Shown here: positions 44,372-54,285 of the stretch, piece by piece
Position numbering within the stretch: the stretch's first letter is position 1
How the letters are laid out: every line of letters begins with the position of its first letter
DNA from: Massilia sp. BSC265
Lineage (GTDB): Bacteria; Pseudomonadota; Gammaproteobacteria; Burkholderiales; Burkholderiaceae_D
Reading direction: 5' to 3'
DNA length: 64,000 bases
Assembly: GCF_000740675.1 (NCBI RefSeq)
Contig: NZ_JPXI01000031.1
Span: 124,001 to 188,000 of the forward strand
The notes under the pieces: model-generated
The model's input: the letters and a program-made list of their open reading frames with translations, nothing else
What the model was told of the DNA's origin: nothing
Database searches by the model: none
Program-made: the position numbers and the translations under genes

Positions 44372-44768
44372 GAATGAGGCTCCTGGGAATTTCGATATTG
44401 TACCCGGCCCAACAGTGAGGGAGGAACGGGCTGCGCAAGCTGCATCGCCAACGGCGCCATGGGCAGACAATGCGCAAGGCATTGTGTCAGCCGCACGACG
44501 TCCGTGTGGTTACGATTTGTATCGCGGTGAATGTTTCTCTCGACAGTGCTTGAAGAATTAAAGAGGGATGTAGCTCATCTGCAACAGAAGAGGACATCCC
44601 AGCGACAAGCCCGGAGCCGAAACCGCCCGCAATGCCGCGCAAATAAGGGAAACCTGGATGTACGCAGCTCAGCCTGTCAAATATGCATCAAGCGACATAT
44701 TGATGACAAATACGATTTTACTTGGCAATTTATTCCAAGGAAATATAACTGCTGACAATTTTCATCAA
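44372..44768. other. 397-bp spacer, no gene supported
   Basis: Between the BMP gene and the hydrolase gene, both minus strand. The part next to 44371 carries the BMP gene ribosome binding site and probably its promoter. The stretch 44680-44765 is markedly AT-rich for this chromosome and could hold the end of the hydrolase transcript. A 74-codon plus-strand frame (44531-44755) lacks a ribosome binding site and any family resemblance. I see no clear RNA gene. Confidence 0.5.
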
Positions 44769-45752
44769 TTATTTTGCTATGGCGCTCATTGTGTCGGCTG
44801 CCGGCACCGCCGAGGGCGCCTTGTCGTCGATCTGGGGACCGACTTCCTTGCCGACTTCGACTTGTGCCGCCGCGGTCTCGGTAGGTGACTGGCCGGCAGG
44901 CAGCTGGGGGGTGGCGGCCGGTTTGGCGAACTGGCGCGTGAGGAAGCTGGCGATCAGGGCCTGGGTCGCTTCCAGGTAGGGGATGTTCATGTGGTCCGAG
45001 CCGGGCACGGTCTCGTCGGCCACCAGGGTAGCCAGCTTCTGCACCAGTTGGTCGGTGTGCGAGTGCGGCACCACGTCGTCGTCGAAGGCGCGCAGGATGT
45101 AGGTAGGGGCCTTGAGCGAGGGCGCGTACTTGATCGACTCGAAGCGGTGGCGCAGCATGTACTCGATCGGCATGACGCGGAAGCGCCGCTTGGCGATGGC
45201 GAGGATCGAGTCGTAGGGCGTGATCAGGACCACCGAGTGCACCGGGCGTTCCTTCGCCACCTGCACTGCGACACCCGAACCGAGGCTGCGGCCGACGAGG
45301 GCGATGCGCGCCGCATCGACCTGGCCGAGTTCGGCGAGCCAGTCGAACAGGGTGCAGCCATCGTCGATCATGTGGATTTCGGCCGGCACGCCATGGGACA
45401 GGCCGTAGCCGCGGTAGTTCATGGCCAGTACGGTCATGCCGGGGAACAGCTTGCCGGCATCGCGCGCCACCCAGGACACTTCCTCGGAGCGGCCGCCGAA
45501 GTACATCACCGCGGGACGCGGGCCGGGAACGAGGGGAGTGAGCAGCCAGCCGCAGAGGCGGGTGCCGTCCTTGGCGCGCAGGACGACGGGGCGGGTGCGG
45601 TGCCCGGTGCTGCGCGGGCTTTCGACTTCCGGCGTGATGCAGGGATTGAACACGAGGCGGCGCTGGTTGGCCGCCACGGCGGCGGTCAGGGTCAGCCACA
45701 AAAAGCTGGCAAATCCCGTGATACCCGCCGCCATTTTCTTTGAAGTGTCCAT
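44769..45752 (-). CDS. Membrane-anchored alpha/beta hydrolase
   Basis: 327 residues. One hydrophobic N-terminal segment (about 8-28) probably anchors it. The fold shows MNYRGYGLS (oxyanion loop), nucleophile Ser in GRSLGSG, Asp in AFDDDVVP and His in GSDHMNIPY. It resembles BEM46/FrsA-type serine hydrolases of unknown substrate. A poorly conserved Pro/Ala/Glu-rich tail of about 55 residues ends the protein. Confidence 0.85.
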   Translation of the reverse strand: MDTSKKMAAGITGFASFLWLTLTAAVAANQRRLVFNPCITPEVESPRSTGHRTRPVVLRAKDGTRLCGWLLTPLVPGPRPAVMYFGGRSEEVSWVARDAGKLFPGMTVLAMNYRGYGLSHGVPAEIHMIDDGCTLFDWLAELGQVDAARIALVGRSLGSGVAVQVAKERPVHSVVLITPYDSILAIAKRRFRVMPIEYMLRHRFESIKYAPSLKAPTYILRAFDDDVVPHSHTDQLVQKLATLVADETVPGSDHMNIPYLEATQALIASFLTRQFAKPAATPQLPAGQSPTETAAAQVEVGKEVGPQIDDKAPSAVPAADTMSAIAK

Positions 45753-45864
45753 GGGTCCAGTCTACGCCTGCCGCAGGAATTTGTTCTGTGCGGCACTTAG
45801 CTAAGTGGACAGGAGTATGGATGAGTAACGAAACAGTTGGGTTATTACAACAGGAAGGGGAGCG

Positions 45865-45899
45865 ATGAAGACAGGGGCCATGGAGGCCCCTGTCTTCAT
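45865..45899. terminator. Perfect 15-bp hairpin overlapping the DUF2231 gene stop codon
   Basis: ATGAAGACAGGGGCC and GGCCCCTGTCTTCAT form a 15-bp perfect stem with a 5-nt loop. The stop codon of the gene at 45896-46435 lies in the stem. There is no T-run on either strand, so it may act as an mRNA 3' stabiliser rather than a simple terminator. Confidence 0.6.
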
Positions 45900-46435
45900 T
45901 CCGGTGCGTGGCGGGTCGACGGACCGGCAGCGACGTACTGTTCGACGTCGGTCGCCGTGTGGTCGATGCGCACGTCTTCCTGGTTGGCGTGGACGCCCGC
46001 TTCGACGTGCTGGCCGGAGGCGCCGGCCTGCTCGCCGCCCATGCGCTTGCCCAGGTATTCCGAGGCCAGCACGCCGGCGGCCGACAGGGCCGTCAAGGCC
46101 AGCGAGCCGCCGCGGGCGTGCGTACCCTGCCTGCGCAGGACCAGGTTGGCGGCGCCCACGAGCAGGGCAGCGCCCGTAAGGGCTGCGTGCACCTGGCCCT
46201 CTCGCTTGGCCTCGTCCTGCGGCTTGTCGGCCACGTAGTCGGCCACGCCGGCCACGCCGGCCGCGAGGCCGCCGACAATGCCTGCCCCCATGCTCAGGTA
46301 GGAGGCCTTGGCGTAGTCTTCGTCGCCGGTGGCGCTGTGCATGGCGTCGAGGATGAAACCGAAGGGAATGAGGACGGCCGGCGCCGCACCCAGGATCGAG
46401 TGCAGGGGTTGGCCGGCAATGGTGATCTTGTTCAT
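45896..46435 (-). CDS. DUF2231-like four-helix membrane protein
   Basis: 179 residues. It begins MNKITIAGQPLHSILGAAPA and has four hydrophobic segments (about 13-31, 45-65, 83-98, 110-127) in the pattern of DUF2231. GCCAGGAG ribosome binding site. The C-terminal 50 residues are polar and may face the cytoplasm. Function unknown; related proteins often sit near stress or redox genes. Confidence 0.8.
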   Translation of the reverse strand: MNKITIAGQPLHSILGAAPAVLIPFGFILDAMHSATGDEDYAKASYLSMGAGIVGGLAAGVAGVADYVADKPQDEAKREGQVHAALTGAALLVGAANLVLRRQGTHARGGSLALTALSAAGVLASEYLGKRMGGEQAGASGQHVEAGVHANQEDVRIDHTATDVEQYVAAGPSTRHAPE

Positions 46436-46571
46436 GGCGTGCTCCTGGCGTTGGTTGCTGTCGGGTCAAGTGTGGCATAGGGTGGGGGAGGGGAACGCAC
46501 GGTTGGGAATGTTTGGATGTTCTAGTAAGATCAATCATTCCGGCATTCGCCACCTGACAACGGAGACCCGC

Positions 46572-46874
46572 GTGCACTACCTGCTCATGTATGACCTCGC
46601 CCCCGACTACCTCGAACGCCGCGGCGAATTTCGCGACGAACACCTGAAGCTGGCCTGGGAGGCGCAGCAGCGCGGCGAGCTGGTGATCGCGGGCGCGCTG
46701 GCCGAGCCCGCCGACCACGCGGTCCTGATGTTCAGCTGCGATACGCCCGAACCGGCCCAGATGTTCGCCGCCAAGGATCCCTACGTCACCCATGGCCTGG
46801 TACGGGCCTTCCACGTGCGTCAGTGGAATACCGTGGTCGGCGACGACGCCTTCAACCCGGTCCGCCCCAGCTAA
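46572..46874 (+). CDS. YciI-like small protein
   Basis: 100 residues, starting with GTG (46572) after a CGGAGA ribosome binding site. The sequence HYLLMYDLAPDYLERRGEFRDEHLKLA has the ferredoxin-like YciI start, with a conserved His in RDEHL and Asp in the beta-hairpin. The YciI family includes possible isomerases; the role is unknown. The next ATG (46587) would remove the first strand, so GTG is favoured. Confidence 0.85.
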   Translation: MHYLLMYDLAPDYLERRGEFRDEHLKLAWEAQQRGELVIAGALAEPADHAVLMFSCDTPEPAQMFAAKDPYVTHGLVRAFHVRQWNTVVGDDAFNPVRPS

Positions 46875-46941
46875 TTACGCACGGCAATTCGCGCTGAACA
46901 TCAGGTAAGATTGCCCGGCTTTCAACTGAGCCGGAGTGTTC

Positions 46942-47658
46942 ATGCAAACTGCCGTCAACCTGTGGCCGCTGCTCGGCGTCGCCGTCATCGTCGCCGGATT
47001 CCTGTTGCGCGCCCATCCCGTGCTGGTGGTGGCGGCTGCTTGCGGCGTCACCGGCATTGCCGCCGCGATGCCGGTCGAGGCCATCCTCGCCTCGCTCGGC
47101 GCCGCCTTCGTCAAGACGCGCAACCTGCCGCTGATCCTGCTGCTGCCGCTGGCCGCCATCGGCCTGCTGGAGCGTGCCGGCCTGCGCGAGCGCGCCCAGG
47201 CAGCGATCGCCAGGGTGCGCTCGGCCACGGCGGGACGCCTTTTGATCGTCTACCTGTTTGCCCGTGAAACCTCGGCCGCCGCCGGCCTGACCAGCCTGGG
47301 CGGCCAGGCCTCGATGGTGCGCCCGCTGGTGGCGCCGATGGCCGAAGCAGCGGCCGAAACGCAGTTCGGCACTCTGCCCGAGGCGCTGCGCCACCGCATC
47401 CGCGCCATGTCCGCCGCCACCGACAACGTCGGCCTGTTCTTTGGCGAAGACATCTTCGTCGCCTTCGGCGCCATCGTCCTGATGCAGACCATCCTGAACG
47501 CCGAGGGCATCGCGGTCGACCCGCTGCACATGGCGCTGTGGGGCATCCCGACCGCCATCACCGCCTTCATCATCCACGCCTGGAACCTGCGTCGGCTCGA
47601 TGCGCGGATCCGGCGCGAGATGACGCATGAAGCGCACCGGGAGATGACCCGGGCATGA
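46942..47658 (+). CDS. DUF969 membrane protein
   Basis: 238 residues, about six hydrophobic segments. Begins MQTAVNLWPLLGVAVIVAGF and contains KTRNLPLILLLPLAAIGLLERAGL, features of DUF969. An upstream GTG (46936) is inside the CGGAG ribosome binding site, so ATG 46942 is chosen. It overlaps the DUF979 gene by 4 nt. The two are always paired in genomes I know of and probably form a transporter with the peptidase product as substrate (inference). Confidence 0.88.
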   Translation: MQTAVNLWPLLGVAVIVAGFLLRAHPVLVVAAACGVTGIAAAMPVEAILASLGAAFVKTRNLPLILLLPLAAIGLLERAGLRERAQAAIARVRSATAGRLLIVYLFARETSAAAGLTSLGGQASMVRPLVAPMAEAAAETQFGTLPEALRHRIRAMSAATDNVGLFFGEDIFVAFGAIVLMQTILNAEGIAVDPLHMALWGIPTAITAFIIHAWNLRRLDARIRREMTHEAHREMTRA

Positions 47659-48608
47659 TCGCGCTCGAACACTTCTACGTCCTGGTCGGCCTGCTGTTCG
47701 TGGCCGTGGCCATGATGAACCTGCGCGACCGCAGCAACCCGCGGCGCCTCACCACTGCCTTGTTCTGGGGGCTGTACGCCTTGCTCTACCTGGCGGGCGA
47801 ACGGCTGCCCCCTGCTTTTGTGGGCGCCCTGATGATCCTGATGGCGCTGGTGGCCGGCTTCAAGGGCGTCACCGCCGGCAAGCCGGACCTGCTGCCGGAG
47901 GAACAGCGCCGCGCCAGTAGCCAGCGGCTCGGCAACCGGCTGTTCATCCCGGCCCTGGTCCTGCCGCTGGTGACCATGCTCGGCGCAACAGTGTTTTCGA
48001 GCGTGCAGGTGGGCAGCCTGCCGCTGCTGGACCCGAAGCACCTGACCCTGGTGAGTCTCGGCGTCGCCGCGCTGGTGGCGCTGGGCGCGGCATGCTGGCT
48101 GACGCGCTCCACGCCCCTGCAGGGGGTGCGCGAGGCACGCCGCCTGGTCGACGCCATGAGCTGGGCCGTCGTGCTGCCGCACATGCTCGCCGTGCTCGGC
48201 CTGCTGTTCACCGAGGCCGGCGTGGGCAAGGCGGTCGCGCACGTGACGACCGCCTACATCGACATGGATTCGCGCTTCATCGCGGTAGCCGTGTTCTGCA
48301 TCGGCATGGCCCTGTTCACCATCGTGATGGGCAACGGCTTTGCCGCCTTCCCCGTGATGGCGGGCGGCGTCGGCATCCCGGTGCTGGTCGGCGTGTACGG
48401 CGCCAATCCGGCCGTGATGGCGGCGATCGGCATGTTCAGCGCCTATTGCGGTACATTGATGACGCCGATGGCGGCGAACTTCAACATCGTGCCGGCCGCG
48501 CTGCTCGACCTGCCCGACAAGAACGCCGTGATCCGGGCGCAGATCCCGACCGCGCTGCCGCTCCTGGTAGCGAATATCTTCCTCTTGTACTTCCTGATGA
48601 ACCAATGA
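47655..48608 (+). CDS. DUF979 membrane protein
   Basis: 317 residues, about ten hydrophobic segments, starting [19 protein letters not shown] and with [19 protein letters not shown] and [19 protein letters not shown], which are DUF979 hallmarks. It partners with DUF969 and overlaps it and pcp by 4 nt each, so all three are translated together. Confidence 0.9.
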   Translation: MIALEHFYVLVGLLFVAVAMMNLRDRSNPRRLTTALFWGLYALLYLAGERLPPAFVGALMILMALVAGFKGVTAGKPDLLPEEQRRASSQRLGNRLFIPALVLPLVTMLGATVFSSVQVGSLPLLDPKHLTLVSLGVAALVALGAACWLTRSTPLQGVREARRLVDAMSWAVVLPHMLAVLGLLFTEAGVGKAVAHVTTAYIDMDSRFIAVAVFCIGMALFTIVMGNGFAAFPVMAGGVGIPVLVGVYGANPAVMAAIGMFSAYCGTLMTPMAANFNIVPAALLDLPDKNAVIRAQIPTALPLLVANIFLLYFLMNQ

Positions 48609-49252
48609 TCAAGACTGTCCTGCTCACCGGTTTCGAACCGTTCAACAAGGCGACCATCAACCCGGCCTGGGAGGCCGTGCGCGCGCTGGATGGGTGGAGC
48701 GGCGCCGGCTTTCGGGTCGAGGTGCGCCAGCTGCCCTGCGTCTTCGGTGAGGTCAACCGCGTCCTGGAAGCGCTGGTGGACGAACTGCATCCGGATATCG
48801 CGATCGCCGTCGGCCAGGCCGGCGGGCGTGCGGAGATCTCGGTGGAGCGGGTGGCGATCAACGTCGACGACGCCTCCATCCTCGACAATGCCGGCCAGCA
48901 GCCGGTCGACCGTCCGATCCGCGCAGACGGGCCGGCAGCCTATTTCAGCACGCTGCCGATCAAGGCGACGGTGGCAGCGATGCGCGGGAAGGGCTTGACT
49001 GCCGGCGTGTCGCAGACCGCAGGCACCTTCGTGTGCAACCACGTGTTCTACGGGCTGATGCACCACACCGCCGGCAAGCCGGTGAAGGCAGGCTTCATCC
49101 ACGTGCCCTTCCTGCCCGAGCAGGCGCAAGAACGGCCGGACGACCCGCCGTCGATGGCCCTGGACGACATCATCCTGGGCATCATGACGGCAGTCGAAAC
49201 GGCCGTGAACGTGGAACGCGACGAGGCGCACGTGGGCGGGGCGACTCACTAA
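48605..49252 (+). CDS. pcp: Pyroglutamyl peptidase I
   Basis: 215 residues, the usual length. The catalytic triad is in place: Glu81 (SVERVAIN), Cys144 ([11 protein letters not shown]) and His166 (GFIHVPFLP). The family start [20 protein letters not shown] is present. It removes N-terminal pyroglutamate from peptides. The start ATG overlaps the DUF979 stop (ATGA). Its link to DUF969/DUF979 points to a 5-oxoproline or pyroglutamyl-peptide uptake unit. Confidence 0.95.
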   Translation: MIKTVLLTGFEPFNKATINPAWEAVRALDGWSGAGFRVEVRQLPCVFGEVNRVLEALVDELHPDIAIAVGQAGGRAEISVERVAINVDDASILDNAGQQPVDRPIRADGPAAYFSTLPIKATVAAMRGKGLTAGVSQTAGTFVCNHVFYGLMHHTAGKPVKAGFIHVPFLPEQAQERPDDPPSMALDDIILGIMTAVETAVNVERDEAHVGGATH

Positions 49253-49313
49253 GCCGCCCGCCGACATGCGCCTGGCCCGGGACGACCGCCGTCCCGGGAT
49301 CGACTGCAAGGGA

Positions 49314-49718
49314 TTAGCGCTTTTCCTGCAGCTTTTCGCCAGCACGCTCCAGGGCGGCGCCGGTCTTGTCGCCCACCTTGTCCGAAGCCTGCTTGACTTC
49401 GGCAGCGGCTTCCTTGGTTTCCTGCTTCACTTCGGCGCCGGCTTCGCGCACGTTCTGGCCGGCCTTGTCGGCGGCCTGCTCGATGTTCTCGCCGGCGCGG
49501 TCGGCGGCGGCGTCCACACGCTCGGCAGCGTTTTCGGTGGCGTTCTCCACACGCTGGGCGGCTTCCTTGCTTTCTTCAGCAACGTTGGCGGCGGCGTTGT
49601 CGACGGCTGCGCCGGCTTCCTGCGCCGGGCCCATGTTCGGGTTGTCGTCCTTCTTGCAGCCGGTGGCCATCACGGCGACGGCCAGCATCATGGCGGTAAT
49701 GGTTGCGGTGGTTTTCAT
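49314..49718 (-). CDS. LEA/apolipoprotein-like lipoprotein with 11-residue repeats
   Basis: 134 residues. A lipobox (VMATGCKK) is followed by repeats of about 11 residues built on Ala, Glu, Lys (for example ENATENAAERVDAAADRAGE), giving a long amphipathic helix like group-3 LEA proteins or YtxH-type proteins. AAGGAG ribosome binding site at 49719-49735. It is probably tethered to the membrane and helps in stress or desiccation. No other domain. Confidence 0.8.
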   Translation of the reverse strand: MKTTATITAMMLAVAVMATGCKKDDNPNMGPAQEAGAAVDNAAANVAEESKEAAQRVENATENAAERVDAAADRAGENIEQAADKAGQNVREAGAEVKQETKEAAAEVKQASDKVGDKTGAALERAGEKLQEKR

Positions 49719-49923
49719 GGTGTGCTCCTTGTAAAAGGGTTCAAGTTATTCATCTTTTGACAAGAGTTTGCACCAATGGCTTGTTGAGAACGGTGCGCGA
49801 AGTAACGCAGAATAAAGAAAAACTTGCCCTTCAAACAAAATTAATCGAGCAGGGTGTTGTAATCAGTTTCGTTAAATAGCGATTGCCTTGGAGTGCGTGC
49901 TTGGAGGATGTTAGGATCAGTCA

Positions 49924-50133
49924 ATGGACCGACGAACTGATTACAAGACCGCACTGCTCATCGATTCCGCCATCCACGAGGCGGCCAGCGAAGGGCGCCC
50001 GCGTGCCGCCACCGAACTCGCCAAGCTCGGCGTACCGATGGAAATCACGATGCGCGTGCTGACCCGCCCGACCGACCGCCGCCACCAGATCGCCTCGCTC
50101 AGCACCGTGGCGGTCGAGATCAAGCGCCAGTAA
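49924..50133 (+). CDS. Small hypothetical protein (69 residues)
   Basis: Short basic cytoplasmic protein (MDRRTDYKTALLIDSAIHEAAS). The ATG has a weak TTAGGATC site. The frame ends 6 bp before the convergent LysR gene ends. The sequence is amphipathic, with a predicted helix and a C-terminal IASLSTVAVEIKRQ. No family is recognised; similar small proteins occur in Burkholderiales. The 205-bp spacer to its left (49719-49923) is AT-rich and holds divergent promoters. Confidence 0.6.
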   Translation: MDRRTDYKTALLIDSAIHEAASEGRPRAATELAKLGVPMEITMRVLTRPTDRRHQIASLSTVAVEIKRQ

Positions 50134-50138
50134 GCCTC

Positions 50139-51062
50139 TCAGGCGGCGCCGGCGCCTTCGCTCGCCTGTTCCGGGGACAGGATGTTCAGGAAGGCGCGCA
50201 CCACCGGGGCATCGCCCTCCACCGGATAAGTAATATAAAGATTGGCCGAAGGCGGATTGCTCCGGATCGGCAGGAAGCGCACGCCCGGCCAGCCGATGCG
50301 GCTGGTGGTCCGGGGCAGCAGCGCCACGCCCAGGCCCGCGCCCACCATCGCCAGCAGGGTCTGCGGCTCGGCGGCTTCCTGGAAGATGGTCGGCTGGAAG
50401 CCGGCGTTGACGCAGCACTGGATCAGGTAACGCGGCTCGGCCGACTGGTCCAGATGCAGGGTCAGCATCGGCTCGCTCGCAATGTCGATCAGTTCGATCG
50501 CCTCGTTCTGCGCCAGCGGGTGCCTCTCGTTGATCGCCACGCACACGTGCTCGCGGAAGCACAGGTCCTGGCGCAGGCCGGCCTGCTTCAGCACGTCCCC
50601 CTCGATGCGCGGCTCGCGCCAGAAGCCGACGTCGATCTGCCTGGCGCGCAACGCTTCCCACTGGTCGTTCGGCCCCAGCTCGTGGATGGTCCAGGTCACG
50701 CGCGGGTACTGGCTCTGGAACTGTTCCAGCAGGCTCGGGATCGGCCCCCACATCGCGGAGCCGACGATGCCCACGCGCAGGCGGCCCACTTCGCCGCGGT
50801 CGATCTGGCGGATGGTGTCGATCGTCATGCGCATCTTGGCCAGCAGCTCGGCCGCTTCCACCATCAGTGCCTTGCCCGCCACCGTCAGCTCGAAGCTGCG
50901 CGTGGTGCGGGTGAACAGGCGCACCCCGAGTTCGCTCTCGAGCTTCATGATCTGCTGGCTCAGCGGCGGCTGCGAGATGTGCAGGCGTTCTGCCGCGCGC
51001 GAGAAGCTTTTCTCTTCGGCCACGGCCAGGAAGTAGCGCAGCTGTTTCAGGTCGATCGACAT
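50139..51062 (-). CDS. LysR-family regulator next to pseudouridine genes
   Basis: 307 residues. N-terminal HTH (LKQLRYFLAVAEEKSFSRAAERLHISQPPLS) and a LysR substrate-binding domain with GRLRVGIVGSAMWG and GAGLGVALLPRTT. It starts 13 bp after the psuG stop on the same strand, so it is probably transcribed with psuKG and may regulate them or the divergent nucleoside genes (inference). The effector is unknown. Confidence 0.85.
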   Translation of the reverse strand: MSIDLKQLRYFLAVAEEKSFSRAAERLHISQPPLSQQIMKLESELGVRLFTRTTRSFELTVAGKALMVEAAELLAKMRMTIDTIRQIDRGEVGRLRVGIVGSAMWGPIPSLLEQFQSQYPRVTWTIHELGPNDQWEALRARQIDVGFWREPRIEGDVLKQAGLRQDLCFREHVCVAINERHPLAQNEAIELIDIASEPMLTLHLDQSAEPRYLIQCCVNAGFQPTIFQEAAEPQTLLAMVGAGLGVALLPRTTSRIGWPGVRFLPIRSNPPSANLYITYPVEGDAPVVRAFLNILSPEQASEGAGAA

Positions 51063-51075
51063 GGCCGGTTCCGGT

Positions 51076-51996
<921 letters not shown>

Positions 51997-51998
51997 GG

Positions 51999-53123
51999 TC
52001 AGTCCAATACAGATTCGTTGAGGGGGACACCCGGAGGGGTGTCCAGGTGGCCCGGTTCGAGCGTCGGGCAGACGGTCTGCTCGCACTCGATGGTCATGGC
52101 GGACAACTGCAGGCCGCGGCGGCAGGCCAGGCCCAGGTCAGCCTCGCCGCTGTGCAGCGACCAGCAGACGGCGGCGGCAAAGGCGTCGCCGGCACCGGTA
52201 ACGTCGACGACCTCGACCGGCGGCGCATCGAGGCGCATCACGCCAGCAGGGGAGGTGTACATGACGCCGCGCGCTCCGCGCGTGACGATCACGTCCTGCA
52301 CGCCCTGGCGCTGCACCTCCAGGCAGGCGGCGCCGAGCGCGGCGTCGCTGTCGAGTTCGCGCTCGAGGAGCACCGCCAGCTCGCCTTCGTTCAGGATCAA
52401 GAGGCGCAGGCCGAGCAGGTTCGCCGGCAGGCGCGCCATCTTCGGCTCGGACACGGCCACCAGCACCAGGGAGACCCCATCGCGTACCGCGTCGTCGAGC
52501 AGGGCGGCGATGGTGTCGTAGGGGAGGTTCAGGTCGGCCACGACCAGCGCTGCGCTGGCGCGCTGCTGCTGGCGGGTGGCCAGGAAGCCAGGAGTCAGGC
52601 GGTCGTTGAGGGCCATGTCGGCCAGCGCCACCACCATCTCGCCATCCTGGTCCAGCACCGCGGTATAGGTGCCGCTGCTGAGGCCGTCGAGGCGCAGCGC
52701 GCCGCGCGTGTCGATGCCGGCATCCTCGGCGTGGGCGAGCAGGGCGCGGCCGGAAGCGTCGTTGCCGACTGCCGTGATCAGGGCCACCGGCGCACCCAGG
52801 CGCGCCAGGTTCTCGGCGATGTTGCGGGCCACGCCGCCGAAGGATTCGTCCTGGCTGGCCGGGTTCGAGGTACCGAGCACGAGCTTGTTGGCGCTGCGCA
52901 GCTTGCGGTCGAGGTTGGCGGCGCCGATGCACAGGATCGGGCGCTGGTCGGGGAGCACATAGGCACGCCCCAGGATGCGCCGCTCGCGCACCAGGGTGGC
53001 AATGTAATTGGCCACGGCCGAGCGCGACAGCCCGAGTTGGGTGGCAAGGTCCTGCTGCGAAATGAAGGGATTCGCGCGGATCAGCTCGTACAACTGTTCT
53101 TTTTTTCTAGGCAGTTCGGTCAC
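51999..53123 (-). CDS. psuK: Pseudouridine kinase with N-terminal HTH
   Basis: 374 residues starting with GTG (53123). An N-terminal winged-HTH (about residues 1-55, [20 protein letters not shown]) is fused to a PfkB kinase domain with [17 protein letters not shown] and the catalytic [13 protein letters not shown]. It phosphorylates pseudouridine at the 5' position. The HTH suggests that it also binds DNA, as in some PsuK proteins. No strong ribosome binding site is seen before the GTG. The divergent spacer holds an AT-rich inverted repeat (53159-53177). Confidence 0.92.
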   Translation of the reverse strand: MTELPRKKEQLYELIRANPFISQQDLATQLGLSRSAVANYIATLVRERRILGRAYVLPDQRPILCIGAANLDRKLRSANKLVLGTSNPASQDESFGGVARNIAENLARLGAPVALITAVGNDASGRALLAHAEDAGIDTRGALRLDGLSSGTYTAVLDQDGEMVVALADMALNDRLTPGFLATRQQQRASAALVVADLNLPYDTIAALLDDAVRDGVSLVLVAVSEPKMARLPANLLGLRLLILNEGELAVLLERELDSDAALGAACLEVQRQGVQDVIVTRGARGVMYTSPAGVMRLDAPPVEVVDVTGAGDAFAAAVCWSLHSGEADLGLACRRGLQLSAMTIECEQTVCPTLEPGHLDTPPGVPLNESVLD

Positions 53124-53158
53124 GGCGGCTTGGCTTTATAATTTTCTCTAAACAAATG

Positions 53159-53177
53159 TTTATCGATACTAGATAAA
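53159..53177. promoter_or_regulatory. Inverted repeat in the psuK-xapA divergent promoter region
   Basis: TTTATC (53159-53164) and GATAAA (53172-53177), perfect 6-bp arms with a 7-bp spacer, and a nearby direct repeat of AAATGTTT. It lies 36-54 bp upstream of the psuK GTG start, within an AT-rich 298-bp spacer (53124-53421) that serves psuK on one side and the nucleoside phosphorylase operon on the other. The HTH of PsuK or the LysR protein could bind here (inference). No gene is seen in the spacer. Confidence 0.4.
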
Positions 53178-53421
53178 TGTTTTGCAAGTGTCAAAACAAT
53201 CTTTGACTTTGTATCGAGGGTTGTATCTGCATGTCAACAGTACACCAGTCCATTTATTTTTTAAACCAATAAATCGGCAAGAAAAATGGTATTTGCCATA
53301 CATATCGGCCCTCATGCATAGTTATAATGTTCCGGCTAATGATGCGCCTTGTTCAGTGAGCATAAGCAACAACGGTGCCAGCCTCCTCCTACCTCTCCCG
53401 AATCCGCACACAAGGACTACC

Positions 53422-54267
53422 ATGTTCAGCAATACCCCATTTGAAGCAGCAGAAGTCATCAAGGCCCGCAAACCCGGTTTCGCACCGCGCGCCGCACTGA
53501 TCCTGGGTTCGGGACTGGGCGTGCTGGCCGAGCAGATGACGGATGCGGTCTCGATCAGCTATGCCGACCTGCCGGGCTTCCCGATCAGCACCGTGCACGG
53601 CCACGCGGGCGAACTGGTGCTGGGTTTTCTTTCCGGCGTGCCGGTCGTGTGCATGAAGGGCCGCGGCCACTTCTACGAAGGCTACGGCGCGGCCGTGATG
53701 ACCTCCGCCGTGCGCACTTTCAAGCTGATCGGCTGCGAGATGCTGCTGGTGACCAATGCCGCCGGTTCGCTGCGTCCCGAAGTGGATGCGGGCAGCGTCG
53801 TGGTCCTGAACGACCACATCAACCTGCTGCCGGGCAGCCCGATGGCCGGCCCGAACGACGAGCGCTTCGGCCCGCGCTTCTTCAGCATGGCCAACGCCTA
53901 CGACGCCGACCTGCGCGCCCTGATCAAGGAAACCGCGGCCAGCAAGGGCATCACCCTGCACGAAGGCGTCTACCTGGCCTGCCCGGGTCCGAACTTCGAG
54001 ACCGCCGCCGAAATCCGCGCCTTCAAGGCACTCGGCGCCGACGTGGTCGGCATGTCGGTGGTGCCGGAAGTGATCTCCGCCCGCCACTGCGGCCTGAAGG
54101 TCGCCGGCATCTCGGCCATCACCAACCTCGCCGAAGGCCTGACCCCGTTCCCGCTGTCGCACGAGCAGACCCTGAAGTACGCCGCCATCGCGGCCAAGGA
54201 TCTGGTCACCCTGATCCATTCCTTCATCGAGCGCCTGGGCGCCACCCCGCGCAGCGAAGCCAACTAA
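53422..54267 (+). CDS. xapA: Purine-nucleoside phosphorylase (XapA/PNP-II type)
   Basis: 281 residues. Motifs of the trimeric PNP family: LILGSGLGVLAEQM, GRGHFYEGYG, TNAAGSLRPE and GMSVVPEVISARHCG; ITNLAEGL replaces the human-type ITN-K motif, as in XapA. It converts inosine, guanosine or xanthosine to base plus ribose 1-phosphate. AAGGA ribosome binding site before ATG 53422. A frame start at 53182 reads promoter sequence. It heads the deoB-deoC-ALDH set. Confidence 0.9.
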   Translation: MFSNTPFEAAEVIKARKPGFAPRAALILGSGLGVLAEQMTDAVSISYADLPGFPISTVHGHAGELVLGFLSGVPVVCMKGRGHFYEGYGAAVMTSAVRTFKLIGCEMLLVTNAAGSLRPEVDAGSVVVLNDHINLLPGSPMAGPNDERFGPRFFSMANAYDADLRALIKETAASKGITLHEGVYLACPGPNFETAAEIRAFKALGADVVGMSVVPEVISARHCGLKVAGISAITNLAEGLTPFPLSHEQTLKYAAIAAKDLVTLIHSFIERLGATPRSEAN

Positions 54268-54285
54268 TCACTAGCGAGCGATTCC

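Noticed and set aside
44531..44755. A 74-codon plus-strand frame.
   Set aside because: No ribosome binding site, mixed composition, no family resemblance.
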